From Enterovirga rhinocerotis (GTDB lineage: Bacteria; Pseudomonadota; Alphaproteobacteria; Rhizobiales; Beijerinckiaceae), in NCBI RefSeq assembly GCF_004363955.1, contig NZ_SNZR01000014.1, forward strand, positions 186,001 through 250,000: a stretch of DNA of 64,000 nt, in the 5' to 3' direction. A program made the position numbers and the translations under genes. Below the pieces are notes generated by a model. That model searched no databases and was not told where the DNA came from. It saw only the letters and a list, made by a program, of their open reading frames with translations. Positions 17,173 to 25,849 of the stretch are shown here, in pieces. The number at the start of each line of letters is the position of its first letter. Within the stretch, counting starts at the first letter, position 1.

Positions 17173-17861
17173 GGGTCGTGGTACAGGCGGCCGTCGAGCA
17201 GGATGAGCCGTCCCGCCTCGACCTGGTCCATCAGCGCGACGTCATGGGTGGCGAGGATGACCGAGGTGCCGAGGCGGTTCAACTCGACGAAGAGATGGAG
17301 GAGGCGGCGGGCGAGGGCCGGGTCGACATTGCCGGTCGGCTCGTCCGCGAGGATCAGCTCCGGCCGGGCGATCAGGGCCCGCGCGATGGCGGCGCGCTGC
17401 TTCTCGCCGCCCGACAGCGTCGGCGGCATGGCGCCGATGCGGTCGCCGAGTCCCACCCATTGCAGGAGTTCGACCACCTCGCCGCGGAAGGTCGCCTCCT
17501 CGTAGCCCTGCACGAGCAGCGGGAGGGCGACGTTCTGATAGGTCGTCAGGTGGTCGAGAAGCCGGAAATCCTGGAACACCACGCCCATGCGCCGGCGGAA
17601 CTGCGTCAGCCGGTCGCCGGCGAGGTCGGCCGTCGTCTCGCCGAACAGACGCAGCTCGCCGCTCGTCGGCCGCACCGAGAGGAGGATCAGCCGGATCAGG
17701 GTCGTCTTCCCGGCTCCCGACGGGCCGGAGAGGAAGTGGAAGGATCGCGGCGGCAGGTCGAGGGAGACCTCGGAGAGGATCTCCGGCCCCGTGCCGTAAC
17801 GGAAGCCGACGCCGTCCAGCCGGACGACCGAGGGCGCCGTCGTCGCCTCGTCCCAATTCAC
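17169..17861 (-). CDS. ftsE: Cell division ATP-binding protein FtsE
   Basis: 230-residue ABC ATPase: Walker [10 protein letters not shown], signature LSGGEKQR, Walker [11 protein letters not shown] and H-loop ILATHD. The [15 protein letters not shown] and DEPTGNVDP forms are typical of FtsE/LolD-like ATPases, and the ftsX gene directly downstream identifies it. FtsEX couples ATP hydrolysis at the division ring to peptidoglycan hydrolysis outside. It is divergent from the zinc-ribbon gene at 17919. Confidence 0.95.
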   Translation of the reverse strand: MNWDEATTAPSVVRLDGVGFRYGTGPEILSEVSLDLPPRSFHFLSGPSGAGKTTLIRLILLSVRPTSGELRLFGETTADLAGDRLTQFRRRMGVVFQDFRLLDHLTTYQNVALPLLVQGYEEATFRGEVVELLQWVGLGDRIGAMPPTLSGGEKQRAAIARALIARPELILADEPTGNVDPALARRLLHLFVELNRLGTSVILATHDVALMDQVEAGRLILLDGRLYHDP

Positions 17862-17918
17862 GCGCGTTTAACCATGACGGGGCCAGGGTGGCATCGAGGC
17901 CCGTGAGCCGAAGGTCCC

Positions 17919-18695
17919 ATGCTGATCACCTGCCCGTCCTGCGCCGCGGCATACCGTCTCCCGGCAGATCGAATCGGACCTGCGGGACGTAAGGTACGCT
18001 GTGCGTCCTGCCGCGAAAGCTGGTTCGTGGCGACCCCGGCGGAGAAACCGAGCCTCGATATCGAGTCCGGCGCCCCTCACGACATCGACGTGATCCCGCA
18101 GCGGATGCCTCCCGATCCGCCGCAAACGGCCGAGGAGACGCCGATCCGAGCGCGGGACGAGGCGTCTGCGCCGAAGCCGAGGCGCCGGCGCGTTGCCGCC
18201 TCGCGGCCGCCCCGCCGGGTGGCCAAGGCCGCCCGCTCCCTGCGGGGCGTCGCCGCCGCGATCGGCATCCTCGTCGGGGTGCCCGCCCTGTTCCTGTTCC
18301 GCGCCGATGTCGTCGCCGCGATGCCCGGAACCGCCTCGGTCTATGCCGCCATGGGCCTTCCGGTGAACCTCGTCGGCCTGAAGCTCGCCGCCATCCGCTC
18401 CGTCCTCGTCGAGGAGAACGGGACCCCGATCCTCGAAGTGTCGGGCGAGATCACCAATGTCGATCGCGCCGCGCGGTCGGTTCCGCCTCTCCTGATCTCG
18501 ATCGAGAGCGATTCGGGCGAGGGTCTCTATGCTTGGTCGGCCCGGGCGGCCGAGGGCGAACTCGAGCGGGGCAGCACCGTGCCCTTCCGGGTCCGGCTGA
18601 CCGCGCCGCCGCCGGCATCGCGGCGCGTGGAGGTGACGTTCAAGGACGTGCGGGCGCATGACGCGACCGCAGGATCGCTCGCAGAGCTGCGCTGA
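17919..18695 (+). CDS. MJ0042 zinc-ribbon membrane protein
   Basis: 258 residues. The N-terminal MLITCPSCAAAYRLPADRIG..RCASC is the MJ0042 zinc ribbon (Cys5, Cys8, Cys28, Cys31). A basic, Pro-rich linker leads to a transmembrane helix (GVAAAIGILVGVPALFLF) and a C-terminal periplasmic domain like DUF3426 (ILEVSGEITNVDRAARSVPPLLISI, VPFRVRLTAPP). It is a conserved neighbour of ftsE and hpt in Rhizobiales, with no established function. A link to the envelope or to FtsEX is only inferred from position. Confidence 0.9.
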   Translation: MLITCPSCAAAYRLPADRIGPAGRKVRCASCRESWFVATPAEKPSLDIESGAPHDIDVIPQRMPPDPPQTAEETPIRARDEASAPKPRRRRVAASRPPRRVAKAARSLRGVAAAIGILVGVPALFLFRADVVAAMPGTASVYAAMGLPVNLVGLKLAAIRSVLVEENGTPILEVSGEITNVDRAARSVPPLLISIESDSGEGLYAWSARAAEGELERGSTVPFRVRLTAPPPASRRVEVTFKDVRAHDATAGSLAELR

Positions 18696-18775
18696 CGCAC
18701 GTCATGCACAGCTTCCGCGCCGGGTGAGACCCTCTGTCCCTGTCCCCCGCCGCCGCCTTCTGCCACCATCGGCGG

Positions 18776-19348
18776 ATGGAGCGAACCTACCGCCTGCGCA
18801 CCCTTTTCGACGAGGCCGCGATCGCAGCCCGCAACGAGGAACTGGCCCAGTCCATCGTGGCCGCGACGGCACCCGACCTGCTGGTGGTCGCGGTGCTCAA
18901 GGGGTCCTTCATGTTCGCCGCGGATCTCATCCGGGCCCTGCACAGGGCTCGGGCGGCGCCGCAGGTCGAGTTCATCCACCTGTCGAGCTACGGCTCCGGG
19001 ACCGTCTCGCGCGGCTCGGTGGCGATCCTGCGCGACATCGAGAGCGACGTCGCGGGGCGCGACGTCCTCCTCGTCGACGACATCCTGGAATCGGGCCGCA
19101 CGCTCTCCTTCGCCAAGGATCTCCTGATGGCGCGCGGCGCGCGCCGCGTCTTCGTCGCCGTCCTTCTGGAGAAGGCCAACAAGAGGGCGGTCACGATCGA
19201 CCCCGATTTCGTCGGTTTTCCCTGCCCCGACGTGTTCGTCGTCGGCTACGGCATGGACGTCGCCCATAATTTCCGTCAGTTGCCCTTCGTCGGGATCGTG
19301 GCTCACGGGCAGGAGGAGCCGGATCTGTTCGACGGCCGGGATCAGTGA
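18776..19348 (+). CDS. hpt: Hypoxanthine phosphoribosyltransferase
   Basis: 190 residues. The PRPP-binding loop DVLLVDDILESGRTL is intact, with LVVAVLKGSFMFAADL and EFIHLSSYGSGTVSRG matching HPRT loops I and II. It converts hypoxanthine (and possibly guanine) plus PRPP into the nucleotide, i.e. purine salvage in the cytoplasm. Its stop overlaps the start of the CpdR gene (GTGATG), suggesting co-translation of the two. Confidence 0.94.
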   Translation: MERTYRLRTLFDEAAIAARNEELAQSIVAATAPDLLVVAVLKGSFMFAADLIRALHRARAAPQVEFIHLSSYGSGTVSRGSVAILRDIESDVAGRDVLLVDDILESGRTLSFAKDLLMARGARRVFVAVLLEKANKRAVTIDPDFVGFPCPDVFVVGYGMDVAHNFRQLPFVGIVAHGQEEPDLFDGRDQ

Positions 19349-19728
19349 TGGCGCGTATTCTTCTCGTCGATGACGAAGACACGGTTCGAGGATTTCTGAA
19401 GCGGGGCCTGGAACTCGACGGTCATACGGTGACGACCGCGATCGACGGTGCGGACGCCATGGAGCGGCTCGCCGAGATCGAGGGCGCCGTCGACCTGATG
19501 CTCACCGATATCCGCATGCCGATCATGGACGGGATCTCGCTCGCCCTCGCGGCGAAGCGCGACTACCCGGCCCTCACGATCCTCCTGATGACCGGCTATG
19601 CCGATCAGCGCGAGCGCGCCAAGAACCTCGAGGCGATCGTCGCGGACGTGCTGACCAAGCCCTTCTCGCTGGCCGAGCTGCGCACGGGCGTCCGGCGCGT
19701 GCTCGACGAGGCGGGCATCAGGCATTGA
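19348..19728 (+). CDS. cpdR: CpdR-type single-domain response regulator
   Basis: 126 residues consisting of a receiver domain only: acidic pair (LVDDEDTVR), phosphoacceptor Asp54 in LMLTDIRMPIMDG, Thr in LLMTGYADQ and Lys in DVLTKPFSLAEL. The position after hpt and the length fit CpdR, which in Caulobacter and Rhizobiales is phosphorylated through CckA-ChpT and, unphosphorylated, directs ClpXP to degrade cell-cycle substrates. ATG at 19348 overlaps the hpt stop; a GTG one codon earlier is also possible. The 3' end overlaps tspO by 11 bp. Confidence 0.9.
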   Translation: MARILLVDDEDTVRGFLKRGLELDGHTVTTAIDGADAMERLAEIEGAVDLMLTDIRMPIMDGISLALAAKRDYPALTILLMTGYADQRERAKNLEAIVADVLTKPFSLAELRTGVRRVLDEAGIRH

Positions 19729-20209
19729 GCCAGAAGACGCCGAGATTGAGGTAGGTCGCGTACGAGACCCAGGCGAGATACGGCACGAGCAGCCCGGCCG
19801 CGATCCGGTCGACATTCCAGGCGAGCCGGATGGTCGCGATCAGGGCGGCGATGAGCGCCAGGATCACGACGAGCCCCAGCGCGGGGCTGCGCGCGGCGAA
19901 GAAGGCGAACGACCACAGGCAGTTCAGCGCGAGCTGGACGAAGAACGCCATGACCGCCGCCCGCCGGCCGGGCGTCTCCGGCGGATGGCCGAGAAGCCTC
20001 CAGACCGAGACGATCATCATCACGTAGAGCGCGGTCCAGACCGGTCCGAACACCCCGTTCGGCGGTGTTCCGGCCGGCTTCGTCAGCCCCGCATACCAGC
20101 CGGGGATGTTCGGCGCGGTCGCGAACCCGCCGAGGATCGAGACGATCGCGACCGGCACGACGGCGATGGCCGTGCGCAGAAGCGCATCCGTCCGCAGCGA
20201 CCGCGTCAT
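19718..20209 (-). CDS. tspO: TspO/MBR family protein
   Basis: 163 residues with five predicted transmembrane helices and conserved blocks GGFATAPNIPGWYAGLTKPAGTPPNGVFGPVWTALY-type (PNxWYxxLxKP..PP..F.PVWT), LNCLWSFAFFAARSP, and LLVPYLAWVSYATYLNLGVFWLN. TspO binds tetrapyrroles and cholesterol-like ligands in the outer or inner membrane and acts in porphyrin/oxidative stress signalling in alphaproteobacteria. It converges with cpdR. Confidence 0.93.
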   Translation of the reverse strand: MTRSLRTDALLRTAIAVVPVAIVSILGGFATAPNIPGWYAGLTKPAGTPPNGVFGPVWTALYVMMIVSVWRLLGHPPETPGRRAAVMAFFVQLALNCLWSFAFFAARSPALGLVVILALIAALIATIRLAWNVDRIAAGLLVPYLAWVSYATYLNLGVFWLNA

Positions 20210-20289
20210 GCCCGCCCCCGCATTGCCGAGGGCCGAGCCTCTGATACGGTTTCCGTCCTGCCCGATGTCATTGCGCCGAAAGCCTCGTC

Positions 20290-21447
20290 ATGAGCGACAC
20301 CTCTTCCTGGTCCAAGGCGAGCCTCGCCGCGCAGGCGCTCGGCCGGACCGATCCGGTCACCAAGGCGGTCGTGCCGCCGCTCCATCTCGCCACGACCTAT
20401 CTGCGCGACCCCGATAACGCCTATCGCTCGGGTTTCGTCTATGGCCGGCCCGACAATGCGACGATCCGCGACACGGAAGCGGTCATCGCGGCGCTGGAGG
20501 AGGCGGAGGCCGGCGCGATGCTGTTCGGCTCGGGCACCGCGGCCGCGACGGCCTGTTTCCTGGCGCTCGATCCCGGCGACCACATGGTCGCGCCCGCCGT
20601 CATGTACTGGGCGCTGCGCAAATGGCTGCTGACGGAGGGACGGCGCCTCGGGCTCGAGGTGACCTTCGTCGAGACCGACGACCTCGGGCAGCTCGAAGCG
20701 GCGATCCGGCCCGGGAAGACGAAGCTCGTCTGGGTGGAGACGCCCTCGAACCCGCTCTGGACCGTCACCGACATCGAGGCCGCGGCGGCGCTTGCGCATC
20801 GGGCGGGCGCCCGGCTCGCGGTGGATTCGACCTGCGCCTCGCCCTTCCATACGCGTCCGCTCTCCCTCGGCGCCGACATCGTGATGCATTCGGCGACGAA
20901 GATCCTGAACGGCCATTCGGACGCGCTCGCGGGCGTCCTCGCGGGCGCCAAGGCCGACGAGTACTGGGCGCGGCTCGCGACGATCCGGTCGGGGATGGGC
21001 GCCATCCTCGGGCCCTTCGAGGCCTATCTGCTTCAGCGGGGCCTCAAGACGCTCTACGTGCGCGCCCCGGCCCAGGCCCGCGCCGCCCAGGATCTCGCCG
21101 AGCGCCTCGCGCGCCACCCGCAGGTCTCGCGCGTGCTCTATCCGGGCCTGCCGCAGCATCCGGGCCACGAGGTCGCGGCCCGGCAGATGGAGAAGGGCTT
21201 CGGCTTCATGCTCTCCGTCCAGGTCCGGGGTGGGGAGGCGGCGGCCATCGCGACCGCGGCCCGCGTCGGGCTCTGGAAGCGGGCCACCTCGCTCGGCGGG
21301 GTCGAGAGCCTGATCGAGCACCGTGCCTCGATCGAGGGGCCGGGGACGCCCTGTCCGGCGGATCTGCTGCGGCTCTCGGCCGGGATCGAGGATGTGGACG
21401 ACCTCTACCGGGATCTCGACGAGGCGCTGGCGGCCGCGCATCGGTGA
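20290..21447 (+). CDS. Cystathionine beta-lyase / trans-sulfuration PLP enzyme
   Basis: 385 residues of the Cys/Met metabolism PLP family (fold type I). The PLP lysine is Lys204 in MHSATKILNGHSD; other blocks are SGTAAATAC, LVWVETPSNPLWTVTDI, DSTCASPFHTRPL and the C-terminal LIEHRAS and RLSAGIEDVDDL. The N-terminal YGRPDNATIRDTEAVIAALE fits cystathionine beta/gamma-lyase or synthase. Which reaction it performs (beta- or gamma-cleavage, or O-acetylhomoserine sulfhydrylation) cannot be fixed from sequence. It is a single gene. Confidence 0.9.
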   Translation: MSDTSSWSKASLAAQALGRTDPVTKAVVPPLHLATTYLRDPDNAYRSGFVYGRPDNATIRDTEAVIAALEEAEAGAMLFGSGTAAATACFLALDPGDHMVAPAVMYWALRKWLLTEGRRLGLEVTFVETDDLGQLEAAIRPGKTKLVWVETPSNPLWTVTDIEAAAALAHRAGARLAVDSTCASPFHTRPLSLGADIVMHSATKILNGHSDALAGVLAGAKADEYWARLATIRSGMGAILGPFEAYLLQRGLKTLYVRAPAQARAAQDLAERLARHPQVSRVLYPGLPQHPGHEVAARQMEKGFGFMLSVQVRGGEAAAIATAARVGLWKRATSLGGVESLIEHRASIEGPGTPCPADLLRLSAGIEDVDDLYRDLDEALAAAHR

Positions 21448-21460
21448 CACCGCTGGGGCG

Positions 21461-21691
21461 TCAGCGGCAGAGGCCGTAGAGGCGCGCGCGCTCGAGGTTC
21501 AGCTGGCCGCAGCGGCCGCCGGGCTCCCGCGCGCTGGACGGACGGATCGCCGGCCGCCGGGCCTTGCGGCGACCGGCCTGGCCGTGCCCGGCGCGGGTCT
21601 GCGCGGCGGCATAGCCCGATTGGGCCCGCGCCGGCTCGGTCGGGGCGAGGACGAGAAGCGCGAGCGCGGCGATGACGAGGGCGGGTTTCAT
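21461..21691 (-). CDS. Small secreted basic protein
   Basis: 76 residues with a convincing signal peptide: MKPALVIAALALLVLAPTEPARAQ, cleavage probably after ARA or AQ. The mature part of about 50 residues is rich in Arg and Gly and has two cysteines (CGQLNLERARLYGLC) that could form a disulfide. I do not recognise a family. The start is preceded by GGAGACTCTCC read in reverse. It converges with the trans-sulfuration gene 13 bp away. Confidence 0.7.
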   Translation of the reverse strand: MKPALVIAALALLVLAPTEPARAQSGYAAAQTRAGHGQAGRRKARRPAIRPSSAREPGGRCGQLNLERARLYGLCR

Positions 21692-21753
21692 GGAGAGTCT
21701 CCGGTTTCCTCCAAGGGAAACGGGAGCGCGCCGCCGAACCGGCCAAAAGCCCG

Positions 21754-21969
21754 TCAATGCGTTCGCGACAGCAGCAGGGCCGTGAGGGCCCGGGCGACCG
21801 GCTCGGTGACGTTGCGCCGGTACTTGCGGTGGACCAGCTGGCCGTTGTGATAGACGTCCTGCTCGACATAGAGCCGCTCTCCGTCCCAGCGGACGATCTC
21901 GTCGCTTTCGACGGTCTCGATCACGCCGAGATCGGAGCGGAGGTGCGAGCGGGTCTCGTTCTCGGGCAT
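21754..21969 (-). CDS. Small hypothetical protein
   Basis: 71 residues starting MPENETRSHLRSDLGVIETVESDEIVRWDG. A GAGG site lies 9 bp upstream. The sequence has an acidic N-terminal half and a basic middle (NGQLVHRKYRRNVTEP); no membrane segment or signal peptide is seen. I do not recognise the family. It is probably a soluble cytoplasmic protein and lies upstream of the small secreted protein on the same strand, with a 62-bp gap. Confidence 0.65.
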   Translation of the reverse strand: MPENETRSHLRSDLGVIETVESDEIVRWDGERLYVEQDVYHNGQLVHRKYRRNVTEPVARALTALLLSRTH

Positions 21970-22327
21970 TGCGATCCTCGGTCGACGTTTGCATCGTAAC
22001 CACGCAGACCCGGTCTGGCCAAGAGGCAAGATGGGCGCTGCGCGGCTGCCATCTCGATGGGAGATGTCTTGACCGCGCCTTGCGCCCGCTGGCATCGGGC
22101 CCGGCACATCGTCCGGCTTGCGATCGAGACCCAGATGCGCCCGCCCGGGAGATCGGAGCTGGCGTTGTCGTGGGGGCCGAGCTGGGCTCAGTCGGTATCC
22201 GTACGGTCCCGACATATCCGACCGTTCGGTTCAAATTCCCGATAGCGCGTGGTGATCTCTTTAACCCGCAATGCGATGAGTGAGCCGTCTTTATGCGGGG
22301 CGCTCGCCTCATGCTCGGGAAGCGTCG
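21970..22327. other. Intergenic region upstream of the first RTX gene
   Basis: About 360 bp without a supported gene. The last 60 bp, around TTTAACCCGCAATGCGATGAGTGAG and the GGGAAG ribosome site, resemble the region just before the second RTX gene (GATGTGTGAGTCG, TGCGGGGCG), so the two upstream regions appear to share ancestry. I see no clear promoter. Confidence 0.5.
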
Positions 22328-23623
22328 ATGGCAACAATCTCATTCACTTACGGCACTGATTATAATCCGCTCCAGACAGTGGATGTCGGCAACACGTCCG
22401 TCTCCGAATATCAGGACCCGGATCGCTCATATGGGGTCGGGGTCGGTGGTAGTTCCGGATATTTTCTATTCAATCCGTGGGGAGTTCCTTCCTACAGCAG
22501 CGGTCAGTATTTTTCGGACATTAACGGCCCCCCGGATTGGATCCACGGCACCAACTACTCGATCTTCGCGGATTTCCGTCAAAATAACGCCGTGGTTGCG
22601 CTCGGCGGAGGGGATTTCGGCGACATCCTGATCGGCGGCTCGGCTGGGGACAGCCTCAGCGGCGGCGCGGGCGACGACCGCCTCGACGGCGGCCTCGGCG
22701 CTGACACGATGACGGGCGGCACCGGCAACGACATCTTCTTTGTCGACAATGTCGGCGACGTCGTCGTGGAACTCGCCGGCGAGGGGATCGACCAGGTCCG
22801 CACGACGCTCGACAACTATGTCCTCGGCGCCAACGTCGAGAACCTCTTCCTGATGGGAAGCGCCGATCTCAGCGGCACGGGCAACGAGCTCGACAACATC
22901 CTGATGGGCAATAGCGGCGCGAACACCCTCTCGGGCGGGGCCGGCGACGACCGACTCGACGGGCGGGGCGGCGCGGACATCCTCATCGGCGGCACCGGCA
23001 ACGACACCTACTACATCGACGATCTCGGCGACGTGATGGTCGAGGAGGCCGGCGAGGGCTATGACACCGCCTTCCTCAGCGTCGACGGCTACGTCCTCGC
23101 CGACGGCGTCTCGGTCGAGCGCCTGATCCTGCGCGACGGCATCGTCTCGGCGACCGGCAACGACCTCGACAACGTCATTCAGGGCAATGCCGGCGACAAC
23201 ACGCTCGCCGGCGGGGGCGGGCGCGACACGATCCGGGGCGGGGCCGGCAACGACACGCTGATCGGCGGCGCGGGCATCGACAACCTGTATGGCGGGACGG
23301 GCGCGGACACCTTCGTGCTGACCGCGACGACGGCCGACCGCGACATGATCCGCGATTTCGTGGCGGCCGAGGACATGATCCAGATCAGCGCTTCCCTCTT
23401 CGGCGGCGGCCTGGTCGCCGGGGACGAACTCACGCCCGAGCAGTTCGTCCTGAGCACGACCGGCCGCGCGACCTCGGCGACGGATCGGTTCCTGTACGTC
23501 GAGAGCAAGGGGCATCTCTATTACGACGCCGACGGCTCCGGCCGGGACGAGGCCCCGCAACTCATCGCCGTCCTGACCACCATGCCGACCCTCACCGCGG
23601 CGCATTTCGACATCGTCATCTGA
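22328..23623 (+). CDS. RTX calcium-binding protein, type I secretion substrate (paralog 1)
   Basis: 431 residues. Residues 1-95 form an N-terminal domain without repeats (MATISFTYG, YQDPDRSYGVG). From about residue 102 come glycine- and aspartate-rich RTX nonapeptides (GGAGDDRLDGGLGADTMTGG, GGTGNDTYYIDDLGD), which bind calcium in a parallel beta-roll. The C-terminal 100 residues (DTFVLTATTADRDMIRDF, EQFVLSTTGRATSATDRF, LTAAHFDIVI) match the C-terminal domain of serralysin-type proteins, where the uncleaved type I secretion signal lies. No enzymatic domain is visible. No secretion apparatus genes are in the window. A TAA/TGA-free frame extends a little upstream, but ATG 22328 has GGGAAG and matches paralog 2. 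Confidence 0.88.
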   Translation: MATISFTYGTDYNPLQTVDVGNTSVSEYQDPDRSYGVGVGGSSGYFLFNPWGVPSYSSGQYFSDINGPPDWIHGTNYSIFADFRQNNAVVALGGGDFGDILIGGSAGDSLSGGAGDDRLDGGLGADTMTGGTGNDIFFVDNVGDVVVELAGEGIDQVRTTLDNYVLGANVENLFLMGSADLSGTGNELDNILMGNSGANTLSGGAGDDRLDGRGGADILIGGTGNDTYYIDDLGDVMVEEAGEGYDTAFLSVDGYVLADGVSVERLILRDGIVSATGNDLDNVIQGNAGDNTLAGGGGRDTIRGGAGNDTLIGGAGIDNLYGGTGADTFVLTATTADRDMIRDFVAAEDMIQISASLFGGGLVAGDELTPEQFVLSTTGRATSATDRFLYVESKGHLYYDADGSGRDEAPQLIAVLTTMPTLTAAHFDIVI

Positions 23624-23769
23624 GCGCGGCGCCGTCATCCTGGGTCTCGCCTCGTCCATAGCCTCGCGAAGGCGGCGGACCTCCGGCGTGAGACGGGGAA
23701 GGCGACCCAGGCAATCGGCGGGGAGGCCGCGCGACCACGATCCGCGCTCCGACGAACCGCTTCCGTCGT

Positions 23770-24063
23770 CCGCTGGCCTTCCTGCTCCCCGGTGGCACGT
23801 TGCCGGCGGCTCGGCCGGAGCGAGCATTCTGCGGCATCTGCCCGCCTGCCGCGTCTTCCTCGCCGACAAGGGCTGCGACGGCGATGCGATCTGCGGCCAG
23901 GTCGAGGCGTCGGCTGCCGCTCCGAACATCCCGGCCAAGGTCGATCGCCGCCGGAATCCCCCTCTCGCCCATCTTCTATCGTCAGAAAAACGCCGTCGGG
24001 AGGATGTCCTGCCGCATCAAGGACCGGCATCGCGTCGCCACCTCGTCCGGCGCGCGATCGGGA
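23770..24063 (+). pseudogene. Decayed IS5-family transposase fragment
   Basis: The stretch reads like the C-terminal half of an IS5/IS1031-type transposase. One frame gives VFLADKGCDGDAI and APNIPAKVDRR, where the DDE-family consensus has a LADKGYD-like motif and a PNIPxKxNR-like motif. From about 23957 the similarity moves to the next frame (IPLSPIFYRQKNAVGRMSCRIKD..RVAT), matching the LYRxRNxIERMFCRLKDFRRxATRYD block. So there is a frameshift near 23955 and the protein is truncated; the N-terminal part is missing. It lies between the two RTX paralogs. Terminal inverted repeats were not found by eye. Confidence 0.7.
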
Positions 24064-24254
24064 CGCAGAGGCGTCCGCCCGAGTGACCGGAGCGGGCCTC
24101 TCCGTGAATGCGGCACCGCTTATGTCATGTTTCGTACAGGGCTGTCAGGCCGGACGAATATTCCGGAAATACTTGGTCGCAGAGTGTTCTTGTTAAGCTG
24201 AGGTGAGATGTGTGAGTCGTTGCGGGGCGAGGGCGCAGCCCTCCGGAGGCAGCG

Positions 24255-25793
24255 ATGGCAACCATCTCATTCACCTATGGGGGCGACTTCGACCCGACCA
24301 ATACGGTCGCGTTCACAAATGCGGATCCGGCCACCTATCAAGATCCAAATCGCAGCTATGGCGTCGGCCCGTATGTTTCCCCGGCCTGGTACCTGATGAA
24401 TATCTTTGGCGCAAGCTATGGAAGTGGAGTATTTTTTGGCGACCCTAACGGTATTTCCGGCTGGATGAGCGCTGATCAGTATTCTATTCGCGCCGATTTT
24501 TCACAAAATCTAGCGTCTGTAGCGCTCGGAGGAGGGGACTTCGCGGATATTCTGATCGGCGGCGCGGGCAACGATCGCCTGAACGGCGGCCTCGGGGCCG
24601 ACACGATGACGGGCGGGGCCGGCAACGACATCTACGTCGTCGACAATGTCGGCGACGTCGTCGTGGAACTTGCCGGCGGGGGGCTCGACCAGGTCCGCAC
24701 GACGCTCGACAACTACGTGCTCGGCGACCATGTCGAGAACCTGTTCCTGATGGGCAGCGCCGATCTCAGCGGCACGGGCAATGCCTTGGACAACGTCCTT
24801 CAGGGCAATAGCGGCGCCAACACGCTCTCGGGCGGGGCGGGCGACGATCGCCTCGATGGCGGCCTCGGGGCCGACACGATGACGGGCGGCACCGGCCATG
24901 ACATCTTCTTCGTCGACAATGCCGGCGACGTCGTCGTGGAACTCGCGGGCGAGGGGATGGACCAGGTCCGGACCACGCTCGACAACTATGTCCTCGGCGA
25001 CAACGTCGAGAACCTCTTCCTGATGGGAAGCGCCGATCTCGGCGGCACAGGCAACGAGCTCGACAACATCCTGATGGGCAATAGCGGTATTAACGTCCTG
25101 TGGGGCGGGGCCGGCAACGACCGCCTCGACGGACGAGCCGGAGTCGATGCTCTCATCGGCGGCACCGGCAACGACACCTACTACATCGACAATCTCGGCG
25201 ACGCGATGATCGAAGAGGCGGGCGAGGGCTACGACACCGCCTTCATCAGCGTCGACGGCTACATCCTCGCCGACGGCGCCTCTGTCGAGCGCCTGATCCT
25301 GCGCGACGGCATCGTCTTCGCGACCGGCAACAACCTCGACAACGTCATCCAGGGCAGTGCCGACGACAACATCCTCGCCGGCGGGGGCGGGCGCGACACG
25401 ATCCGCGGCGAGGCCGGCAACGACACGCTGATCGGCGGCGCGGGCATCGACAGCCTGTTCGGTGGAGCGGGCGCGGACACCTTCGTGCTGACGGCGACGA
25501 ACGCCGATCGCGACATGATCCGCGACTTCGTCGTTGGCGAGGACACGCTCCAGATCAGAGCCTCGCTCTTCGGCGGCGGCCTCGTCGCGGGGGACGAGCT
25601 CACGCCCGAGCAATTCGTGCTGAGCACGACCGGCCGGGCGACCTCGGCAACCGACCGCTTCCTCTATGTCGAGAGCAAGGGTGCCCTCTACTACGACGCG
25701 GACGGCTCCTGCCGGGACGAGGCGCCCCAGCTCATCGCCGTCTTCACCACCATGCCGACCCTCACCGCCGCGCATTTCGACATCGTCATCTGA
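24255..25793 (+). CDS. RTX calcium-binding protein, type I secretion substrate (paralog 2)
   Basis: 512 residues, with the same architecture as the gene at 22328: an N-terminal domain (1-95, MATISFTYGGDFDP, YQDPNRSYGVG), RTX repeats, and a serralysin-like C-terminal secretion domain ending HFDIVI. It has one more 91-residue module: GGAGNDRLNGG starts at residue 102, GGAGDDRLDGG at 193 and a diverged GGAGNDRLDGR at 284, whereas paralog 1 has only one such module before the diverged one. The modules contain GGxGxDxx nonapeptides and a conserved ELAGxGxDQVRTTLDNYVLG segment. No catalytic domain is visible, so it may be an extracellular structural or adhesion protein. Confidence 0.88.
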   Translation: MATISFTYGGDFDPTNTVAFTNADPATYQDPNRSYGVGPYVSPAWYLMNIFGASYGSGVFFGDPNGISGWMSADQYSIRADFSQNLASVALGGGDFADILIGGAGNDRLNGGLGADTMTGGAGNDIYVVDNVGDVVVELAGGGLDQVRTTLDNYVLGDHVENLFLMGSADLSGTGNALDNVLQGNSGANTLSGGAGDDRLDGGLGADTMTGGTGHDIFFVDNAGDVVVELAGEGMDQVRTTLDNYVLGDNVENLFLMGSADLGGTGNELDNILMGNSGINVLWGGAGNDRLDGRAGVDALIGGTGNDTYYIDNLGDAMIEEAGEGYDTAFISVDGYILADGASVERLILRDGIVFATGNNLDNVIQGSADDNILAGGGGRDTIRGEAGNDTLIGGAGIDSLFGGAGADTFVLTATNADRDMIRDFVVGEDTLQIRASLFGGGLVAGDELTPEQFVLSTTGRATSATDRFLYVESKGALYYDADGSCRDEAPQLIAVFTTMPTLTAAHFDIVI

Positions 25794-25813
25794 GCGCGCG
25801 GGCGGGAGCGTCA

Positions 25814-25849
25814 CTTCCGCCCGTTCTCACGTCTTCCTACGGGCGGAAG
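25814..25849. terminator. Inverted repeat between convergent genes
   Basis: CTTCCGCCCGT (25814-25824) and ACGGGCGGAAG (25839-25849) form a perfect 11-bp stem with a 14-base loop. It sits 20 bp after the RTX stop and its right arm lies inside the last codons of the GNAT gene. No T-run follows, so termination is only a possibility. Confidence 0.35.

Noticed and set aside
22466-23938. Long minus-strand frame opposite RTX paralog 1, and a similar one (24510-25814) opposite paralog 2.
   Set aside because: They mirror the repetitive RTX coding sequence and show no ribosome site or family; the plus-strand proteins are convincing.
24102-24254. Possible small gene in front of the second RTX gene.
   Set aside because: Frames there lack a ribosome site and family similarity; the segment looks like a promoter/leader region homologous to that of the first RTX gene.
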